NCBI RefSeq assembly: GCF_017654315.1
Contig: NZ_CP072203.1
Span: 1,364,001 to 1,428,000, forward strand
Origin: Gordonia polyisoprenivorans
Lineage (GTDB): Bacteria; Actinomycetota; Actinomycetes; Mycobacteriales; Mycobacteriaceae
Direction of reading: 5' to 3'
DNA length: 64,000 nucleotides
In this document: in pieces, positions 17,213 through 27,988 of the stretch
How the letters are laid out: each line of letters starts with the position of its first letter
Numbering within the stretch: position 1 is the stretch's first letter
The notes under the pieces: model-generated
Seen by the model: only the letters and a program-made list of their open reading frames with translations
Database searches by the model: none
What the model was told of the DNA's origin: nothing
Made by a program: the position numbers and the translations under genes

Positions 17213-17976
17213 GTGCTGAGGTCGTCGCGGCGCTGATCGTCGCCGCGGTGGCCGCGGGCTGGGTCGACGCGGTGGTCGGTGGGGGTGGTCTGATCCTCAT
17301 CCCGGCTCTGCTGATCGGTGCGCCCGGGATCGTTCCGGCGTCGGCGCTGGCGACCAACAAGCTGGCCGCGGTCGTCGGGACCGCGTCCGCGGCGTGGCGT
17401 TATTCGCGCACCGTGCCGCTGCGGGCGCGTCGTCTGGCGCCGGTATTCGTCTGTGCCGCAGTCTGTTCGGGCGCGGGAGCGTTCGTGGCGAGTCGGTTGC
17501 CCACCGACGTCTTCACGCCGATCGTCCTGGTGATGCTGGTGGCCGTGGGGTTGTTCGTCGCGCTCAATCCTGGGTTCGGATCGGGTGTCTCGCGGACGCG
17601 GTCCCGCAGGTCGGTGGTGTGCGGGCTGGCGATCGCGGGGATCGTCGTGGCCTTCTACGACGGGCTCATGGGTCCGGGTACCGGAACCTTCCTGATCATC
17701 ACGCTGACCGCGTTGGTGGGTACCGATTTCGTGCAGAGTTCGGCGACGGCGAAGGTGATCAACACCGGAACCAATCTCGGGGCGCTCGCGGTGTTCGCCG
17801 CGCAGGGACACGTGTTGTGGTTGCTCGGATTGGCGCTGGCGGTGGGCAATGTCGTGGGGGCGCAGGTCGGCGCGCACATGGCGCTGGGCCGGGGCAGCAG
17901 GTTCGTGCGGTGGGTGCTGCTCGTCGTCGTGGTCGTCATGGTGGCCAAGCTGTCCTACGATCTGATCGCCGGATGA
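17209..17976 (+). CDS. TauE/SafE (TSUP) family membrane permease
   Basis: A 255-residue polytopic protein with about seven to eight hydrophobic segments. The TSUP signature is visible twice: GWVDAVVGGGGLILIPALL near residue 15 and YDGLMGPGTGTFLIIT near residue 150, as expected for the duplicated four-helix halves. Members export or import sulfite, sulfoacetate or other small organic anions. The TTG start overlaps the RidA stop (TTGA). The substrate cannot be set from sequence. The downstream MBL-fold gene follows after 43 bases and may be in the same transcript. Confidence 0.88.
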   Translation: MSAEVVAALIVAAVAAGWVDAVVGGGGLILIPALLIGAPGIVPASALATNKLAAVVGTASAAWRYSRTVPLRARRLAPVFVCAAVCSGAGAFVASRLPTDVFTPIVLVMLVAVGLFVALNPGFGSGVSRTRSRRSVVCGLAIAGIVVAFYDGLMGPGTGTFLIITLTALVGTDFVQSSATAKVINTGTNLGALAVFAAQGHVLWLLGLALAVGNVVGAQVGAHMALGRGSRFVRWVLLVVVVVMVAKLSYDLIAG

Positions 17977-18019
17977 GCCTGACTCACCCGCGGTGTCGGC
18001 GCGGCATTACCCTGGCCCC

Positions 18020-18883
18020 ATGACCGCCCCTGACGACCGCCCTCGGGACAGCGAGGTCCCCGACGACGCTGTTGCCGACGCCGACCCGGTGCATCCCGCC
18101 TACGGAGTACTGCGCGAGGTGACGCCGTTCGCGTCGGTGTTGTTGTGCGACAACCCCGGTGTGATGGAACTCGACGGCACCAACACGTGGATTCTGCGGG
18201 CGCCGGGCAGCACGGAATGCGTCGTCGTCGACCCGGGCCCGCCCCGCCACAAGAAGCACGTGAAAAGGGTTGCGGCGCAACCGGGTATCGCGCTGACCCT
18301 GATCACCCACCGGCACTTCGATCACACCGGCGCCATCGACGCGCTGGCCAAGCGGACCGGTGCGCCGACCCGTGCCCGCCTGCGGTCGCACTGCCGCGAC
18401 GCCGCACCCCTGCGTGATCGCGAGGTCATCGACGTCGCAGGTCTGCGCATCACGGTGTTGTTCACGCCCGGCCACACCGGCGACTCCGTCAGCTATCTCG
18501 TCGAGCACGAGGGGCAGCGCGCCATCCTCACCGGTGACACGATCCTGGGTAGCGGGACCACCGTCATCGATCCGTCCGACGGCAGTCTGCTCGACTACAT
18601 GGGCTCGCTGAACCGGTTGATCGTGGACGGTGCCGAGGCCGCGCTGCTGCCGGCGCACGGTCCCGATCATCCGACGCTCGAACCCGTCGCGCGCTTCTAC
18701 AAGGCGCACCGTGAGGAACGGATCGATCAGATCCAGGCCGCGCTCGACGAGATGGGGGTGTCGGCGAAGAAGGCGAAGCCGATGAAGGTGGTCCGCAAGG
18801 TCTATGCCGACGTCGACAAGAAGTTGTGGCCCGCGGCGCGGATGTCGGTGAAGGCGCAGCTGGAGTATCTGCGTCAACTGTGA
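18020..18883 (+). CDS. Metallo-beta-lactamase-fold hydrolase (Rv3677c-like)
   Basis: A 287-residue MBL-fold protein of the LACTB2-like group. Zinc ligands are visible in THRHFDHTGA (HxHxDH, residues about 95-104), PGHTGDS (near residue 153), GDTILG (near residue 177) and PAHGP near residue 215. A C-terminal winged-helix-like extension (about residues 225-287) contains a Lys-rich segment and is typical of LACTB2-type endoribonucleases; hydroxyacylglutathione hydrolase activity is an alternative. The start at 18020 is the first ATG after the upstream gene. It is convergent with crp across a long inverted repeat. Confidence 0.88.
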   Translation: MTAPDDRPRDSEVPDDAVADADPVHPAYGVLREVTPFASVLLCDNPGVMELDGTNTWILRAPGSTECVVVDPGPPRHKKHVKRVAAQPGIALTLITHRHFDHTGAIDALAKRTGAPTRARLRSHCRDAAPLRDREVIDVAGLRITVLFTPGHTGDSVSYLVEHEGQRAILTGDTILGSGTTVIDPSDGSLLDYMGSLNRLIVDGAEAALLPAHGPDHPTLEPVARFYKAHREERIDQIQAALDEMGVSAKKAKPMKVVRKVYADVDKKLWPAARMSVKAQLEYLRQL

Positions 18884-18906
18884 CGGCCGGCCGAGGGCCG
18901 AAAACA

Positions 18907-18976
18907 GTTCTTCCCCCACTCTTTCGTTCGTCCCCGGGAAATTGTCGGGGGAAGAACGAGAAAGTGGGGGAAGAAC
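18907..18976. terminator. Long bidirectional terminator between the MBL and crp genes
   Basis: An imperfect inverted repeat of about 30 bases per arm (18907-18936 with 18945-18976). Each arm itself has two tandem related blocks, GTTCTTCCCCCACT and CGTTCGTCCCC, opposite CGGGGGAAGAACG and AGTGGGGGAAGAAC. It sits exactly between two convergent stops, 23 bases after the first and 12 before the second. Transcripts from both sides would form a long stem, so it is probably a two-way terminator. Confidence 0.8.
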
Positions 18977-18988
18977 GTCGAGCTCAGG

Positions 18989-19663
18989 TCAGCGGGCGCG
19001 GCGGGCGAGTCGCTCGGAGTCGGCGATCAGCACGCTCTTGCCCTCCAGGCGCAGCCATCCGCGCTGGGCGAAGTCGGCGAGCGCCTTGTTCACGGTCTCG
19101 CGCGAGGCCCCGACGAGCTGGGCGATCTCTTCCTGCGTGAGGTCATGGGTGACGCGCAGCGAGCCGCCTTCCTGGGTGCCGAAGCGCTGGGCCAGCTGCA
19201 GGAGCTGCTTGGCCACACGTCCGGGCACGTCGGTGAAGATCAGGTCGGCGAGGTTGTTGTTGGTGCGACGCAGACGTCGGGCCAACACGCGCAGGAGCTG
19301 CTCGGCGATCTCCGGGCGGTCCTTGATCCAGGCGCGCAGCGCATCCCGGTCCATCGAGACCGCGCGGACCTCGGTCACCGTGGTTGCCGAGCTGGTGCGC
19401 GGACCGGGATCGAAGATCGACAGCTCGCCGAACATGTCCGACGGTCCCATGATCGTCAGCAGGTTCTCGCGACCGTCGGGAGACCGACGGCCTACCTTCA
19501 CCTTGCCGGACAGGATGATGTACAGCCGATCACCGGGTTCGCCCTCGTGGAAGATGACATGTCCCCGCGGAAAGTCGACAGGCTGAAGCTGCTTGGTCAG
19601 TGCCGCTACGGCAGAGGGCTCGACACCCTGAAAAATGCCTGCCCGCGCCAGTACTTCCTCCAC
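18989..19663 (-). CDS. crp: cAMP receptor protein Crp/GlxR (Rv3676-like)
   Basis: Global cAMP-responsive regulator of 224 residues, the same length as M. tuberculosis Crp. The GTG at 19663 is preferred to an ATG 6 codons upstream because it gives the family length and start. The cyclic nucleotide-binding domain includes [20 protein letters not shown] and the phosphate-binding cassette [18 protein letters not shown] near residue 83. A long dimer helix follows, then a winged helix-turn-helix with [20 protein letters not shown] near residue 173-192, where the recognition-helix Arg-Glu contacts TGTGA half-sites. Candidate operators for it appear at 28030 and 35040. An adenylate cyclase gene lies in the same window at 49404. 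Confidence 0.95.
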   Translation of the reverse strand: MEEVLARAGIFQGVEPSAVAALTKQLQPVDFPRGHVIFHEGEPGDRLYIILSGKVKVGRRSPDGRENLLTIMGPSDMFGELSIFDPGPRTSSATTVTEVRAVSMDRDALRAWIKDRPEIAEQLLRVLARRLRRTNNNLADLIFTDVPGRVAKQLLQLAQRFGTQEGGSLRVTHDLTQEEIAQLVGASRETVNKALADFAQRGWLRLEGKSVLIADSERLARRAR

Positions 19664-19693
19664 CAAGGAGTCCCTTCTCACTCATGAATCCCG

Positions 19694-19714
19694 GGTGTGC
19701 TCCACTGGCACACC
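19694..19714. promoter_or_regulatory. Inverted repeat upstream of crp
   Basis: GGTGTGC and GCACACC are perfect 7-base arms separated by 7 bases, 31-51 bases upstream of the crp start. It resembles a Crp dyad but the half-site spacing is one base too long for TGTGA-N6-TCACA. It could be an autoregulatory site or the operator of another regulator. Confidence 0.35.
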
Positions 19715-19877
19715 CGCTGCAACGCTACTCTCGCCCCCAGCATATGTGTTGAATGGGTCACCGGCGTTGTAATGGGTGGCGTGTCTGCTCTCGGCGAACA
19801 CCGGACGTCGGCGATCCCGCGCGGCGGTGCATGCCGGCGCGACGAGCCGGGTGGAGTAGCAGGGGTGTGGCGGCGGG

Positions 19878-20090
19878 TCAGCCGGCCCGGCGATTGCGCA
19901 GTTCGTCCAACGCGGCCGGCATGCCCTCGCGGGCCAGGGTGTCGACATCCTCGGGATCGGCAGCCGACAGGAATTCCTCAACGTTGTCACGGTTCACGGT
20001 GACGCGATCCGTCCAGGACTGGACCTTCTCCATGCCGAGGGCGAAGAGCATCAGTACGGCCGGGAACAGCAGTACGGCAAGTCCTTGCAT
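19878..20090 (-). CDS. Small membrane protein upstream of crp (Rv3675-like)
   Basis: A 70-residue protein with one N-terminal membrane helix (about residues 2-18, rich in Leu, Phe and Val) and an acidic soluble tail containing NRDNVEEFLSAADPEDVDTLAREGMP. The ATG at 20090 is taken as the start because the membrane helix follows directly; an upstream codon at 20108 would add six residues. A small membrane gene also lies between crp and nth in M. tuberculosis (Rv3675). It may be transcribed toward crp, but about 214 bases and a candidate regulatory dyad separate them. Function unknown. Confidence 0.7.
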   Translation of the reverse strand: MQGLAVLLFPAVLMLFALGMEKVQSWTDRVTVNRDNVEEFLSAADPEDVDTLAREGMPAALDELRNRRAG

Positions 20091-20238
20091 GGCCACAAGT
20101 AAACACAATCGGGCTCACGACTCCCAACCAGAACGGCCGCGGTAACCCAGTTGTGACCAAAGCGCGCCGCTGGTCGACATCAGCAATGTCGGGCGCCGCA
20201 CCGCGCCCCACGCCGCCGCGCATCGCTAACCTGGTCGG

Positions 20239-21057
20239 GTGAGCGCGCGCAAGCCGGCTGCATCGAAAGCCCAGCCGAAGGCTGCATCGACAACCCAGCC
20301 GAGGTCGGGGAGGGGTTCGGGCACCAAGAAGGCCGAAACCCACCTCGGGTTGGTTCGTCGTGCCCGCCGGATGAATCGCACGCTGAAGGTGGCTTTCCCG
20401 CACGTCTATTGCGAGCTCGATTTCACCACTCCGCTGGAACTGTCGGTGGCCACCATCTTGTCGGCGCAATGCACCGACGTCCGCGTGAACCAGACCACCC
20501 CGGCGGTGTTCGCCCGCTACCGCACCGCACTGGACTATGCGCAGGCCGACCGCACCGAACTCGAGGAATTGATCCGCCCCACCGGCTTCTACCGGAACAA
20601 GACCAACTCGCTCATCGGGCTCGGTCAGGCGCTCGTGGAGCGCTTCGACGGCGAGGTGCCCCACACCCTGCCCGAGCTGGTGACGCTGCCCGGATTCGGC
20701 CGAAAGACCGCAAATGTGGTGTTGGGCAACGCGTTCGGGGTTCCCGGAATCACCGTCGACACCCACTTCGGTCGTCTGGTCCGGCGTTGGGAGTGGACCG
20801 AGGAGACCGATCCGGTCAAGGTCGAGCATGCCGTCGGCGAACTCATCGAGCGCAAGGACTGGACCGATCTGTCCCACCGGGTGATCTTCCACGGCCGACG
20901 CGTCTGCCATGCGCGCAAGCCGGCGTGCGGGGTGTGCATCCTGGCCAAGGACTGCCCCTCGGCGGGTACCGGGCCGATGGACAAGACGGCCGCCGCGGCC
21001 CTGGTGAAGGGGCCCGAGACCGATCACCTGCTGGCGTTGGCGGGGATCACGTCGTGA
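20239..21057 (+). CDS. nth: Endonuclease III (DNA glycosylase/AP lyase)
   Basis: Base-excision repair enzyme of 272 residues that removes oxidised pyrimidines and cleaves AP sites. A basic, low-complexity N-terminal tail of about 30 residues precedes the fold. The helix-hairpin-helix [13 protein letters not shown] carries the catalytic Lys156, the catalytic Asp is Asp174 in VDTHFGR, and the C-terminal [4Fe-4S] ligands follow C-x6-C-x2-C-x5-C in the segment that starts [11 protein letters not shown]. The GTG start at 20239 follows GGTCGG. It overlaps the next gene by GTGA, beginning a tight five-gene operon that ends at 24248. Confidence 0.96.
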   Translation: MSARKPAASKAQPKAASTTQPRSGRGSGTKKAETHLGLVRRARRMNRTLKVAFPHVYCELDFTTPLELSVATILSAQCTDVRVNQTTPAVFARYRTALDYAQADRTELEELIRPTGFYRNKTNSLIGLGQALVERFDGEVPHTLPELVTLPGFGRKTANVVLGNAFGVPGITVDTHFGRLVRRWEWTEETDPVKVEHAVGELIERKDWTDLSHRVIFHGRRVCHARKPACGVCILAKDCPSAGTGPMDKTAAAALVKGPETDHLLALAGITS

Positions 21058-21785
21058 CCACCGACAATCTGCCGCCCGTGGAGAAGCCGACCCCGCCGGA
21101 TCGCCGGCGGGGCTCTCGTTTCCCCCCGGCCGCGCGATGGACGCTCGTGTTCTTCGTCGTGGTAATCGCCCTCGTCGTCGCGATCTGGCCGCGCGATTCG
21201 TCGACGGACGATGACGCCCAGCAGATCCGTCCGTCGGGTGCCGCCTCGGCCACCGACGTGCAGGTCGACGACGCGCAGTTGGCCCAGGCCCGCGCCGACG
21301 CCGCGATCGCACCGTGTCCGCAGGTCGGCGGGCCCGCGCCGACCGGGGCCGCGGTGCTGGCCGGGGTACGGGCACCGTGTCTGTCGACCGGGGCGAGCTA
21401 CGACCTCGGCGCCGGGACCGTCGGTAAACCTCTGGTCATCAACATGTGGGCGGTGTGGTGTCAGCCGTGCCGCGCGGAGCTTCCCGTGCTCGCCGACTAC
21501 GCCGAGCGGGCCGGGTCGGCGGTGACGGTGCTGACCGTTCACGCACGCGAGGGCGCGGGTAGTCCGTACCTGGTGCTGCGGTTCCTCTCCGAGCTCGGGG
21601 TGCATCTGCCCGTCGTCCTCGACACCGACGGACAGGTCGCGGCCGCGCTACGGGCTCCCCGCGTGTTCCCGTCGACGATCATCGTGCGCGCCGACGGTTC
21701 CGTCGCGAAGGTCGCGCCGATGGTCTTCGAGAATCCACAGCAGATCGCCGACCAGGTCCGCATGGCGACCGGGGTCACCACGTGA
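21054..21785 (+). CDS. Membrane-anchored thioredoxin-like protein (Rv3673c-like)
   Basis: A 243-residue TlpA/ResA-like protein. One membrane helix at about residues 26-43 anchors it, leaving the thioredoxin fold outside. The active site is [13 protein letters not shown] (CxxC with Gln-Pro) near residue 138, and the cis-Pro loop is FPSTIIV near residue 215. An extra Cys pair lies upstream of the fold. It probably reduces disulfides of exported proteins. The GTG start overlaps the nth stop (GTGA), and the next gene starts in the same way at its end, so the order nth, thioredoxin-like, NUDIX, marP is translationally coupled and matches mycobacteria. Confidence 0.9.
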   Translation: MTTDNLPPVEKPTPPDRRRGSRFPPAARWTLVFFVVVIALVVAIWPRDSSTDDDAQQIRPSGAASATDVQVDDAQLAQARADAAIAPCPQVGGPAPTGAAVLAGVRAPCLSTGASYDLGAGTVGKPLVINMWAVWCQPCRAELPVLADYAERAGSAVTVLTVHAREGAGSPYLVLRFLSELGVHLPVVLDTDGQVAAALRAPRVFPSTIIVRADGSVAKVAPMVFENPQQIADQVRMATGVTT

Positions 21786-22621
21786 GCACGAGTGATCCGA
21801 CGCCGAACCCCGAACCCCACATCGGCCCGCTGGTGGCGCGTGAACGGATTCCGTCGTGGATGCACCGGCTCACCGACGACGTCGGCTCGGTGACCGAGAT
21901 CGTGCTCAATCGTGGCGGTGACCGCACCCGATGGGCGGCGATGGTCAACCGGAACCGGCGCGCGGCCGCGGTGCTGGTGTTGTTCTCGGGGTCCTTCGAC
22001 GCCGACCCCGACTATCCCGGTGGGCTGCCCGCCGACGCCGAGGTGCTGCTCACCGAGCGCGCGTCGACCCTGCGTCAACACAGCGGGCAGGTCGCCTTCC
22101 CCGGCGGCGGCTACGACCCCGGTGACGACTATCCGGTCGGCACCGCGCTGCGGGAGGCCGACGAGGAAACCGGCCTAGCGACCGAGGGGGTCGACGTGCT
22201 GGCGACCTTGCCCAGCTTCCCGGTCCCGCCGTCGGGTTTCGACGTCGTCCCGGTGATCGCCCACTGGCGCGAACCCGGTGAGGTGCGCGTCGTCGACGAA
22301 GGCGAGACCGCCCGCGTCGCCCGCGTCAGCATGCGTGAGCTCTTGGCACCGGAGAACCGATTCCAGGTGCGCCGATCGGTCCTCGGTGCCCGCGCCTATC
22401 AAGGTCCCGCGTTCTTCGTCGACGGACTGCTCGTCTGGGGTTTCACCGGCGGCCTGATCGCGGCGATCAGCGACGCCGCCGGGTGGGGGCCGGCCTGGGA
22501 CACCGACGACGTCCGTCCGCTCGACGAGATGATCCGACGCGCCGGCAGCCGGCAGGAATCGGGTTTCCGTGCGGTGCACCCCGACCATCTGCGCGACGCC
22601 GACGGCCGGGGCGGCCGATGA
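21782..22621 (+). CDS. NUDIX hydrolase, CoA pyrophosphatase-like (Rv3672c-like)
   Basis: A 279-residue NUDIX hydrolase. The motif upstream of the box, LRQHSGQVAFPGGGYDPGDD, is the UPF0035 pattern of coenzyme A pyrophosphatases. The box itself reads G-x5-D-x7-READEETGL, with Asp at the position of the first Glu of the consensus and the essential RE-x2-EE intact. It would cleave CoA or related nucleotide diphosphates to phosphopantetheine and a nucleoside phosphate. It overlaps both neighbours, GTGA at the start and ATGA at the end with marP. Confidence 0.9.
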   Translation: MSTSDPTPNPEPHIGPLVARERIPSWMHRLTDDVGSVTEIVLNRGGDRTRWAAMVNRNRRAAAVLVLFSGSFDADPDYPGGLPADAEVLLTERASTLRQHSGQVAFPGGGYDPGDDYPVGTALREADEETGLATEGVDVLATLPSFPVPPSGFDVVPVIAHWREPGEVRVVDEGETARVARVSMRELLAPENRFQVRRSVLGARAYQGPAFFVDGLLVWGFTGGLIAAISDAAGWGPAWDTDDVRPLDEMIRRAGSRQESGFRAVHPDHLRDADGRGGR

Positions 22622-23811
22622 GCGGTTCGACGTGGGTCGACATCATCGTCGTCGCGGTCGCCCTGATCGCCGCGATCAGTGGTTTCCGGCAGGGCGCGGT
22701 TGCCTCCGCGCTGGCCGTGCTCGGTGTGCTCCTCGGAGCCTTCGCCGGGATTCTGCTGGTGCCGCATGTGATCTCCCGGATCGACGATCCGACGATGCAG
22801 CTGGTGGCGGCCGTCGGGGTGCTCGTCGCGCTGGTGGTGATCGGCGAGATCGCCGGCATGATCCTCGGTCACGCCGCCCGCGGCGGCATCCGGTCACCGG
22901 AACTGCGGGCAATCGACAGCGGCGTCGGACTGGTGCTGCAGGCCCTCGCGGCGCTGGTGGCGATGTGGCTGATCGGCACCCTGCTGGCAAGTTCGCATTC
23001 GCAGGCGCTGACCAAGGCCGTCGACGGCTCCAAGGTGCTCGGCGCGGTCGATGATGCGGCGCCCGGGTGGCTGGCCGCGAAGCCGGTCGACGAGTTCCGC
23101 CGACTGCTCGAGGATTCCAAACTCGACGGCGTCATCCCCACCACCAACGCCGGCCAGGTCGCACCCCCCGACCCGGCGCTGCTGGACCTGCCGGTCGTCG
23201 CGCAGACCGAGCCGAGTGTGGTCAAGATCGAGGGCGAGGCACCGAACTGCCAGCAGGCCCTCGAGGGCAGCGGTTTCGTCGTCGGCCCGGATCTGATCAT
23301 GACCAACGCGCACGTCGTCGCCGGGACCTCGACGCTGCAGGCCCAGCAGTCCGACGGCACCTCCTACGACGCCGACGTCGTGCTCTTCGACAGCGTCAAC
23401 GACGTCGCGATCCTGCGGGTCGACGGCATCGACGCGCGGCCGTTGCGATTCGCCTCGAAGACCGCATCCACCGGCGACGACGCGATCGTCCTGGGATATC
23501 CGCAGGCCGGACCGTTCCAGAAGACCGCGGTGCGGGTACGCGACATGCGCCAGCTGCCGACCGCCAACATCTACCGCAACCGTCAGGTCACCCGCGAGGT
23601 GTACACGGTGCGCGGTGTGATCCGTCAGGGCAATTCCGGTGGGCCGATGCTCAATTCGGCCGGCGAGGTGCTCGGTGTGGTGTTCGCGACGTCGGAGAAC
23701 GCCGCCGACGAGACCGGTTACGTACTCACCGCCGCTCTCGTGCAGAAGGATCTCGCCCGTGCCCAGGGCCGCTACGGGCGGGTCTCGACCGGGGCGTGTG
23801 TGCGCGAATGA
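22618..23811 (+). CDS. marP: Membrane serine protease MarP-like (Rv3671c)
   Basis: A 397-residue protease. The N-terminal CvpA-type domain has four hydrophobic segments (roughly residues 5-125). The extracytoplasmic chymotrypsin-like domain carries the triad His232 (NAHVV), Asp262 (NDVAIL) and Ser340 (QGNSGGP); positions fit M. tuberculosis MarP. Two cysteines near the protease domain, one in NCQQAL and one in the C-terminal TGACVRE, could form the regulatory disulfide known for this family. MarP maintains acid resistance and cleaves a peptidoglycan hydrolase in mycobacteria. The ATG overlaps the NUDIX stop, and the next gene overlaps its own stop. Confidence 0.93.
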   Translation: MSGSTWVDIIVVAVALIAAISGFRQGAVASALAVLGVLLGAFAGILLVPHVISRIDDPTMQLVAAVGVLVALVVIGEIAGMILGHAARGGIRSPELRAIDSGVGLVLQALAALVAMWLIGTLLASSHSQALTKAVDGSKVLGAVDDAAPGWLAAKPVDEFRRLLEDSKLDGVIPTTNAGQVAPPDPALLDLPVVAQTEPSVVKIEGEAPNCQQALEGSGFVVGPDLIMTNAHVVAGTSTLQAQQSDGTSYDADVVLFDSVNDVAILRVDGIDARPLRFASKTASTGDDAIVLGYPQAGPFQKTAVRVRDMRQLPTANIYRNRQVTREVYTVRGVIRQGNSGGPMLNSAGEVLGVVFATSENAADETGYVLTAALVQKDLARAQGRYGRVSTGACVRE

Positions 23812-24248
23812 GCGATGCACATGAGTCCCCCGACCCGGGCGCCGTCGACGACCACACCGCCGAGGTGGCCGGAAAGGTCACGGAGGCACTGGAATACATC
23901 GAGCGGGCGCGGGGTCATCTGTACGGCTTCCATCAGCTCGTCGGGCATGCCGACGCCCTGCTCGGGGAGGCGGTCGACGAGATGCGCGATGCCGGGTACA
24001 CCGAACTCGCCGATCGGATCGAGACGGAGATGGTGGGCCGCAACGTGATCGAGGGTCGCTGGACCTTCCAGATCGTCGAGGAATTCGACGACGGCTATCA
24101 CGCCGCGTTCACCGACACCGAGGCTCGGGTGCGCGCGGAACTGACCGGCGGGGTGCGTCACGTCCACGAGGCGCGGATGAAGGAACGGCGACGTACCCAC
24201 GGACATCGCGACCACACCGCCGGCCCGGGTGATCCGGGCAGCAGGTGA
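23808..24248 (+). CDS. Hypothetical helical protein at the end of the marP operon
   Basis: A 146-residue soluble, mostly helical protein with an acidic first 30 residues and a His/Arg-rich tail (about residues 125-146, including RRRTHGHRDHT). A block near residues 80-95, VIEGRWTFQIVEEFDDGYH, looks conserved. It overlaps the marP stop by ATGA, so it is the last gene of the nth operon. I do not recognise it; similar genes occur next to marP in Gordonia-type genomes as far as I recall. Its function is unknown. Confidence 0.75.
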   Translation: MSDAHESPDPGAVDDHTAEVAGKVTEALEYIERARGHLYGFHQLVGHADALLGEAVDEMRDAGYTELADRIETEMVGRNVIEGRWTFQIVEEFDDGYHAAFTDTEARVRAELTGGVRHVHEARMKERRRTHGHRDHTAGPGDPGSR

Positions 24249-24254
24249 TCGGCG

Positions 24255-24302
24255 GCGCTCGGTGAGGCCTGCGCTCGGTGATCCCGGCGCTCGGTGAGGT
24301 CT
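24255..24302. repeat. Three tandem 16-bp repeats
   Basis: Three direct copies of GCGCTCGGTGANNCCN-type units start at 24255, 24271 and 24287, with two or three changes between them. They lie in the gap between the convergent end of the marP operon and ephE. No hairpin is obvious; a slip-generated repeat is likely. Confidence 0.75.
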
Positions 24303-24305
24303 GGC

Positions 24306-25235
24306 TCAGGAGGTCAGCAGGCCGATCAGCGCGGCGTTGACCGCGTCCGGCTGTTCCTGATGGGCGAAGTGTCCGCTGTCGGGGATCTCCCGGACGTCGA
24401 GATGGTCCACCCACTCGTGGCTCTCGCGCATCGCGTGGTCGGTGATGTAGGGATCGTCGGCGCCGCGCAGCGCCAGCGCCGGGATGTGCAGTCTGCGGTG
24501 CATGAGACGCATGAACCGGATGCCGTCGGGCCGGAACTGCGACCGGAAGGCCCAGCGCTGGTATTCCAGACTCGAGTGCGCCACATAGGGAATCTGGATG
24601 GCCGAGCGGTTGAGTCCGACGGTCTGCGCGTAGTCGTCGGTGCCGCGCCAGGCGCTGCCCGCGCGTTGATCGAAATACCGTGCGATGAAGGCGCCGTCGC
24701 GGCGGGTCAAGCGTGCCTCGGCCGACCGTGGGAGCTGATTGCGCAGGAAGTTCGGGAGGAACGCCGTGCGTTGCGGTCCGCGCAGCAACACGTCGTGGCG
24801 CAGGGAACGCGGATGCGGTGACGCGATCACCGCGATGCGCGACACCGCGCGCGGGTGCAGGGTTGCCGTCGCCCAGCAGACCAAACCGCCGTCGGCGTGC
24901 CCGACCAGGGTTGCGTCGGTGTGCCCGAGTGCGCGGACGAGACCGTTGGTGTCACCGGCCAGCGTCCACCCGTCATAGCCACGAGGCGGTTTGTCGGTGT
25001 CGCCGTACCCGCGCAGGTCGACCGCCACGGCCCGATGACCGGCCTCGGTCAATGCGGTCAGCTGATGACGCCAACTCCACCAGAACTCGCCGAAACCGTG
25101 CAGCAGCAACACCAGTGGCCGATCCGCGATCGGCTCGTCGACCTCGACGGCATGAAACCGCAGGCCGTTCGCGCGGACGTCGAGATGCCGCCAGACGCCG
25201 GGGAGCCGAACGCTCGACGGGTCGGGCGCGGCCAT
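24306..25235 (-). CDS. ephE: Epoxide hydrolase-like alpha/beta hydrolase (EphE)
   Basis: A 309-residue alpha/beta hydrolase. The oxyanion motif LLHGFGEFWWSWR is near residue 44, the nucleophile elbow GHADGG carries an Asp (near residue 111) rather than Ser, the acid lies in RGADDPYI near residue 264 and the catalytic His in SGHFAHQEQP near residue 290. The Asp nucleophile and the downstream cap domain point to epoxide hydrolase, or haloalkane dehalogenase as an alternative. It matches the position of ephE (Rv3670) in M. tuberculosis, and it starts 3 bases after the stop of the holin-X gene, so the two form an operon. Confidence 0.9.
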   Translation of the reverse strand: MAAPDPSSVRLPGVWRHLDVRANGLRFHAVEVDEPIADRPLVLLLHGFGEFWWSWRHQLTALTEAGHRAVAVDLRGYGDTDKPPRGYDGWTLAGDTNGLVRALGHTDATLVGHADGGLVCWATATLHPRAVSRIAVIASPHPRSLRHDVLLRGPQRTAFLPNFLRNQLPRSAEARLTRRDGAFIARYFDQRAGSAWRGTDDYAQTVGLNRSAIQIPYVAHSSLEYQRWAFRSQFRPDGIRFMRLMHRRLHIPALALRGADDPYITDHAMRESHEWVDHLDVREIPDSGHFAHQEQPDAVNAALIGLLTS

Positions 25236-25238
25236 CGC

Positions 25239-25829
25239 TCAGCCCTCGCGGGCGGGCGGGATTCGTGGGTGCTCGGCGGTGGCCGACGCGGTCGCGGCGG
25301 CGTCGTCGGGCACCGCGATCTTGGACCGATCGGCAACGGGCGGGCCCGACTTGGGCAGCACCGACGGGATCTCCTTGACGGTCTCGATGGTCTTCTTCGG
25401 TCCGCGGATCTTCTTGAAGAACAGGTAACCGGCGATGGCGACCACGACGGTGATGACGACCAGCAATCCGAACACGATCAGGAACGCCGCCCAGCGCGGC
25501 AGCCATTCGCTGAGTAGTTCGGCGAGGAAGAAGAAAAAGAAGAAACTCGCATACAGTGCGGTCACCCCGGCCACGGCGAGCGCGCCGGTGCCGGCCCCGG
25601 CCTTTTTGGCCTCCGCGACCAGCTCGGACTTGGCCAGCGCCACCTCGGAACGGACGAGCGTCGACACGCTCGCGGTCGCGTCCTTGACCAGGTTGCCGAT
25701 GCTCGGCTCGCCCTTGGGCCCGAGGTCGGCGTCGGACAGGGGGATCGAGGGGACCGGACGTCCTCCTGGTGCAGACCGGCCGTTCTCGTTTCGGCTCACA
25801 GCATCCTCCGTATCTGGGGTATGGGGCAT
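25239..25829 (-). CDS. Actinobacterial holin-X family membrane protein (Rv3669-like)
   Basis: A 196-residue membrane protein. A hydrophilic N-terminus of about 45 residues is followed by an amphipathic helix (NLVKDATASVSTLVRSEVAL) typical of the Phage_holin_3_6/holin-X family, then two hydrophobic segments (about residues 85-107 with a run of six Phe, and 113-140). A Lys-rich linker and an Ala/Pro-rich tail finish the protein. The name is a family label; a role in lysis is not shown. The gene is co-oriented with ephE and separated from acs by a terminator. Confidence 0.85.
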   Translation of the reverse strand: MPHTPDTEDAVSRNENGRSAPGGRPVPSIPLSDADLGPKGEPSIGNLVKDATASVSTLVRSEVALAKSELVAEAKKAGAGTGALAVAGVTALYASFFFFFFLAELLSEWLPRWAAFLIVFGLLVVITVVVAIAGYLFFKKIRGPKKTIETVKEIPSVLPKSGPPVADRSKIAVPDDAAATASATAEHPRIPPAREG

Positions 25830-25913
25830 ATGTTGCCATGTCGGCCGATCGAGGTGGTCAGTGCCGCCCTCGGGCGCGGCCTCGTCACCGACCGACGGGC
25901 AGGTGCCGACACA

Positions 25914-25955
25914 CGAGATGCGCCACCGGGTTGGGGCACCCGGTGGCGCATCTCG
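25914..25955 (-). terminator. Terminator hairpin after acs
   Basis: Perfect 17-base inverted repeat (25914-25930 with 25939-25955) around an 8-base loop, beginning 44 bases after the acs stop on the minus strand. It lies 84 bases upstream of the holin-X start, so it separates the acs transcript from the following operon. Confidence 0.85.
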
Positions 25956-25998
25956 CGGGCCGTGCAGCGCTTCTCGCCGCTGGCGGGCTCCGGCCCGA

Positions 25999-27951
<1,953 letters not shown>

Positions 27952-27988
27952 CTGAGCTGGCCTTTCACTGGTCGGCAACAACATCGCG

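Noticed and set aside
24255..24302. CRISPR array
   Set aside because: Units are 16 bp in direct contact with no spacers and only three copies; no cas genes are present.
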